This document shows, piece by piece, positions 5,060 through 8,134 of a DNA stretch of 8,134 nucleotides. Made by a program: the position numbers and the translations under genes. Source of the stretch: Ghiorsea sp. (lineage in GTDB: Bacteria > Pseudomonadota > Zetaproteobacteria > Mariprofundales > Mariprofundaceae); the NCBI GenBank assembly GCA_030950765.1, contig JAUZQX010000167.1, positions 1-8,134 on the forward strand. The letters are read 5' to 3'. Each line of letters opens with the position of its first letter. Positions within the stretch are counted from its first letter, which is position 1. The notes beneath the pieces were generated by a model, which was given only the letters and a program-made list of their open reading frames with translations, was not told the origin of the DNA and did no database searches.

Positions 5060-7409
5060 TTTAAAAATATCCCTCTCCCTAGCCTTAACTGCAGTAATCT
5101 GCATCACAGGTGGCATTTATTACTTTTCCAAAGGCTTACCACAGCTTAGCAATCTTTCCACCTATCAGCCACCTTTAGTCTCACGTGTATTTAACACACA
5201 AGGTGAATTGATTGCCGAATTTGCCGATGAACACCGCATTCTAACACCCATGTCAGACATCCCCAGATATGTCGTTAACGCCTTTCTTGCTGCCGAAGAT
5301 GAACATTTTTACGAACACCCAGGCATCAACCCTGCACGCATTGTAGCAGCGGCCCTAGCAAATTTAAAGGCTGGGCATACTGTGCAAGGCGCATCGACCA
5401 TCACCCAGCAGGTGGCTAAAAACTTCCTGCTGACCAATGAAAAAAGTTATATTCGCAAAGCCAAAGAAGCTATTTTAGCTTGGCGCATTGAACAAAACTT
5501 CACAAAAAATGAAATTTTATATCTCTATTTAAACCAAATTTTCCTGGGGCGCGGTGCATATGGTGTCACCTCAGCAGCATGGCGTTATTTTCATAAAAAC
5601 CTTGATGAATTAACTTTGGGCGAAGCTGCCATGCTTGCAGGTTTACCCAAAGCACCCAGCTCTTATGCACCACATGCCCACCCTGAACGCGCAAAAAAAC
5701 GCCGTGATACCATCCTAAGACAACTCGAAAAAACAGGCTTTGTCTCCGCGCAAGCTGTCGAGACTGCACTACAAGAACCCTTAATCACGACCCCGCTGCC
5801 AAGGCGTAAACTTAACAACGCATACGAAAACTTTGTCACCCAATCATTAATTCAACAGTTTGGTAGAAACGCACTGCGCAAGCAGGGTTTGACTATTATT
5901 GTGCCTTTTGATGAGACTATCGAAAACGCATCCATTAAAAGTGTGCGTGACGGTTTATTACGCTTGGAAACCACGCAGCCTTACCGCATACCCACGCATC
6001 ACGAACCTGAAACTTGGGAAACATTGATAAACACATGGGCAAAAGGCAGAACCCTTGAACAAGACAAACTAACCAGTGATCAGCTACGTCCAGCTTTGAT
6101 TGAAGAAGTGAACGAAGATGGTGCTTTGATTGTCAATGATGGTATCAACCACTGGCAACTAACCGCACCAGACTGGGGCTGGGATAAAGAAGCCAAATAC
6201 ACAAAAGAACGCCCCAGCCATTGGATAGCAGGTGATGAAGTCCTTTTGCGTGGAGATGGGCAAGGTGGTGTCGCTCTTAGTCAACAGCCTAGCATTGAAT
6301 CTGCATTGTATAGCGTTGATTTGCAGCGTGGCACAGTGCTTGCCCGTGTCGGTGGTTTTGATTTTAAATTCGGTGGTTTTGACCATGTTACTGCCAAGCG
6401 ACAACCAGGCTCATCTTTCAAACCTTTCCTCTACACCACAGCCATTGAAAAAGGTTATACACCTGCCACGATAGTGATTGATGCACCCATTGTTTTTGAT
6501 AGTCAGTCTACTGATGATTTTTGGCGACCTGAAAACTACGGCAATCGTTTCGCAGGCCCCGTCACCTTACGCAATGCTTTGGAACATTCGCGCAACCTTG
6601 TTGCTATTCGTGTATTACATGACATTGGCATCAGCACTTTTTTACGCCGCTTGCGTGATTACCCATTTGAACAAAAATTTCCCAAACAGCTTGCTTTAGC
6701 CTTGGGTGTCGCTGAAGTTACCCCCGAACACATGGTCGAATCGTATATCGTGATTGCCAGTGGTGGTTTAAAATACAAGCCGATTAGCATCCAACAAGTC
6801 CAAGACCGTACAGGACAAACCTTGCATCGCGCTGTTGCAGGCAACCGCTGCCAAGTATGCCATGTTGACCCTGTACTAGCAGTCAACCAAACCATGCGCC
6901 CAGCCGAACGCATTATTGACCCTGTAGATGCATTTCTGGTGCAAAACATGATGACAGGCGTGGTCAAACGCGGCACTGCACGCAGGGCCATTGGCCAACA
7001 TTTCAAACGCCCCGCCGCTGGCAAAACAGGCACTACAAACAAACAAATTGATGCTTGGTTCATGGGGTTCACACCACAAGTGTTAACTGGTGTTTGGGTG
7101 GGTAAAGATAATCCTGCACCCATGGGAAGAAAGGCAACGGGTGGCGGCGCTGCTGCACCCATTTGGCTACAAGCCATGAAAGTCATGCATCAAAGTAAAC
7201 CTATTGTTGGTTTCCCAGTACCCAAAGAAGGTATTGAGTGGGCAAACATTGATTACAAAACAGGTTTATTGGCTGGCCCTTCTACCAAATACCCTTTCTT
7301 AGAAGCTTTCAAGGAAGGTACAGCACCCACAGAGGTTGCCGCGAGCAACAAAACATCGCCAAATACCCCTGCAGACAACAAAAAAGATTTCTTCGATACA
7401 GAGCTCTAA
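5040..7409 (+). CDS. mrcA: Penicillin-binding protein 1A (bifunctional glycosyltransferase/transpeptidase)
   Basis: A 789-residue class A PBP that polymerises lipid II glycan and cross-links peptidoglycan in the periplasm, anchored by one inner-membrane helix at about residues 5-28. The GT51 domain shows EDEHFYEHPG with catalytic Glu86, QGASTITQQ (Ser119), RKAKE and EILYLYLNQIFLGRGAYG. A middle OB-like segment typical of Gram-negative PBP1A follows at about residues 315-420. The transpeptidase motifs are SSFK with nucleophile Ser458, SRN at 517-519 and KTGT from Lys662. All key residues are present and the length is slightly below that of E. coli PBP1A (850). The C-terminal tail is Thr/Asn/Lys-rich. 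Residues 604-608 read CQVCH, a haem-type motif in an exported loop. The ATG at 5040 is chosen because it starts the membrane anchor; TTAGG lies 9 bases upstream. Further in-frame codons upstream only mirror fimT. It is divergent from the pilin operon and followed after 10 bases by ppnP. Confidence 0.95.
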   Translation: MRWFKIILKISLSLALTAVICITGGIYYFSKGLPQLSNLSTYQPPLVSRVFNTQGELIAEFADEHRILTPMSDIPRYVVNAFLAAEDEHFYEHPGINPARIVAAALANLKAGHTVQGASTITQQVAKNFLLTNEKSYIRKAKEAILAWRIEQNFTKNEILYLYLNQIFLGRGAYGVTSAAWRYFHKNLDELTLGEAAMLAGLPKAPSSYAPHAHPERAKKRRDTILRQLEKTGFVSAQAVETALQEPLITTPLPRRKLNNAYENFVTQSLIQQFGRNALRKQGLTIIVPFDETIENASIKSVRDGLLRLETTQPYRIPTHHEPETWETLINTWAKGRTLEQDKLTSDQLRPALIEEVNEDGALIVNDGINHWQLTAPDWGWDKEAKYTKERPSHWIAGDEVLLRGDGQGGVALSQQPSIESALYSVDLQRGTVLARVGGFDFKFGGFDHVTAKRQPGSSFKPFLYTTAIEKGYTPATIVIDAPIVFDSQSTDDFWRPENYGNRFAGPVTLRNALEHSRNLVAIRVLHDIGISTFLRRLRDYPFEQKFPKQLALALGVAEVTPEHMVESYIVIASGGLKYKPISIQQVQDRTGQTLHRAVAGNRCQVCHVDPVLAVNQTMRPAERIIDPVDAFLVQNMMTGVVKRGTARRAIGQHFKRPAAGKTGTTNKQIDAWFMGFTPQVLTGVWVGKDNPAPMGRKATGGGAAAPIWLQAMKVMHQSKPIVGFPVPKEGIEWANIDYKTGLLAGPSTKYPFLEAFKEGTAPTEVAASNKTSPNTPADNKKDFFDTEL
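5071..5075 (-). promoter_or_regulatory. Candidate ribosome binding site of fimT, inside mrcA
   Basis: On the minus strand GAGGG lies 11 bases before the fimT ATG at 5059, and AGGGAG partly overlaps it at 5075-5080. The spacing is a little long. The site falls within the codons for the PBP1A membrane helix, so the fimT translation signal is embedded in mrcA coding sequence. Confidence 0.45.
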
Positions 7410-7413
7410 GGAG
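7408..7413 (+). promoter_or_regulatory. Strong ribosome binding site of ppnP overlapping the mrcA stop
   Basis: AAGGAG lies 6 bases before the ATG at 7420 and uses the last two bases of the mrcA TAA. This fixes the ppnP start and suggests coupled expression with mrcA. Confidence 0.8.
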
Positions 7414-7419
7414 ATTACC

Positions 7420-7731
7420 ATGACCTACCCCAACGCAACCATTACCAAAAAAGCCAATGTTTATTACGATGGCGATGTCATTAGTCGCACCGTTAAAACA
7501 GAAGATGGACAAACCAAAACACTAGGTTTTATGCAGGCAGGCACTTACAATTTCAAAACATCTGCGGCTGAAATTATGGAAGTTTTACATGGTGAATGTC
7601 GTGTGCGACTTGAAGGTTCAGAAGATTGGCATATTTATAGCGCTGGTGAATCGTTTAGCGTACCAGCCAACAGTAGTTTTGATATCGAAGTGGCTGATAT
7701 GTTGGATTATATCTGTCACTTTGAAGATTAA
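7420..7731 (+). CDS. ppnP: Pyrimidine/purine nucleoside phosphorylase PpnP (YaiE/DUF1255 family)
   Basis: A 103-residue cytosolic cupin-fold protein, close to the family length (E. coli YaiE/PpnP about 94). The family phosphorolyses several purine and pyrimidine nucleosides to the free base and ribose-1-phosphate, a salvage function. Recognised stretches are GFMQAGTYNF, EIMEVLHGECRVRL, the cupin turn DWHIYSAGESFSVPANSSFDI and the C-terminal DYICHF, all lining up with what I recall of the E. coli protein. The start is the ATG at 7420 with AAGGAG in front; longer in-frame codons lie inside mrcA. It sits 10 bases after mrcA and 22 before uvrA, so co-transcription is likely, although no functional link to cell wall or DNA repair is known to me. 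Confidence 0.92.
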   Translation: MTYPNATITKKANVYYDGDVISRTVKTEDGQTKTLGFMQAGTYNFKTSAAEIMEVLHGECRVRLEGSEDWHIYSAGESFSVPANSSFDIEVADMLDYICHFED

Positions 7732-7753
7732 CTCACCCTTGAAAAAAGATAAT

Positions 7754-8134
7754 ATGATTCGCGTACAAGGTGCGCGGGTTCACAACCTTAAAAACATCAG
7801 CTTGGATATTCCACGCAATAAACTTGTCGTTATTACGGGCGTGTCTGGTTCAGGCAAGTCATCCTTGGCGTTTGATACATTGTATGCCGAAGGTCAACGC
7901 CGTTATGTGGAATCCTTATCCGCTTATGCCCGCCAATTTTTAGGTATCATGGAGCGCCCCGATGTAGATAGCATTGAAGGTTTAAGCCCTGCTATTTCGA
8001 TTGAACAAAAAACCACAAGCAAAAACCCGCGCTCCACCGTCGGCACAATTACTGAAGTCTATGATTATTTGAGGCTATTGTTTGCCCGAGTGGGTCAACC
8101 GCATTGTTATCAATGTGGCGAAATCATTACATCA
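7754..8134 (+). CDS. uvrA: UvrABC excinuclease subunit A, N-terminal part (cut by the window edge)
   Basis: The first 127 residues of UvrA, the damage-recognising ATPase of nucleotide excision repair; the full protein is about 940 residues. The N-terminus GARVHNLKNISLDIPR is diagnostic. Walker A GVSGSGKS lies at residues 29-36, followed by the highly conserved SLAFDTLYAEGQRRYVESLS, the SPAISIEQK segment and NPRSTVGTITE. Cys118 and Cys121 (CYQC) are the first pair of a zinc-binding site whose partners lie beyond the window. The reading frame is open to the last base. The ATG at 7754 has only a weak purine-rich AAAAAAGA upstream. An in-frame TTG at 7739 would add MKKDN and also aligns plausibly with the family, so the start is uncertain by five residues. 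It follows ppnP by 22 bases. Confidence 0.95.
   Translation, partial: MIRVQGARVHNLKNISLDIPRNKLVVITGVSGSGKSSLAFDTLYAEGQRRYVESLSAYARQFLGIMERPDVDSIEGLSPAISIEQKTTSKNPRSTVGTITEVYDYLRLLFARVGQPHCYQCGEIITS

Noticed and set aside
6659..7186. Long minus-strand open frame (175 codons) within mrcA
   Set aside because: It is antisense to conserved PBP1A transpeptidase codons and shows no recognisable protein family or ribosome binding site.

Overview
The window reads as ordinary chromosome from a Gram-negative, probably proteobacterial, bacterium of moderate to low GC. The evidence is an outer-membrane-type type IV pilus minor-pilin operon, a class A penicillin-binding protein 1A with the Gram-negative layout, PpnP, the start of UvrA and a periplasmic c-type cytochrome. 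The species cannot be fixed from sequence alone. A marine or sediment proteobacterium, including a zetaproteobacterium-like lineage, would fit, but this is only an impression.

Layout from left to right: (1) 1-147 is a leader with a weak promoter candidate. (2) 148-660 (+) encodes a small exported monohaem cytochrome c with an N-terminal DUF4124-like domain. (3) 719-5059 (-) is a compact four-gene operon read right to left: fimT/gspH-like, pilV, pilW and a very large pilX. The genes are joined by a 4-base ATGA overlap (fimT/pilV), a 1-base gap (pilV/pilW) and a 39-base gap with a strong ribosome binding site (pilW/pilX). It converges on the cytochrome gene. (4) 5040-7409 (+) is mrcA (PBP1A), head-to-head with fimT and apparently overlapping its 5' end by 20 bases. 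(5) 7420-7731 (+) is ppnP, then 7754 to the window edge (+) is the N-terminal part of uvrA. mrcA-ppnP-uvrA are spaced like one transcription unit.

The minor pilins FimT, PilV, PilW and PilX would form the priming/tip complex of a type IV pilus. PBP1A builds the peptidoglycan through which such an envelope-spanning machine passes. In Pseudomonas and relatives the PBP1A gene is divergent from pilMNOPQ, so a PBP1A/pilus divergent pair is familiar, but here the partner is the minor-pilin operon. The most notable points are the 872-residue PilX (usually about 150-250 residues) with a calcium-loop-like motif and no pilY1 beside it; the overlapping divergent 5' ends of mrcA and fimT with a palindrome cluster; a CXXCH motif in PBP1A; and the DUF4124-cytochrome fusion. 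I found no mobile element, CRISPR array, tRNA or rRNA, and no clear defence or novel enzymatic system.
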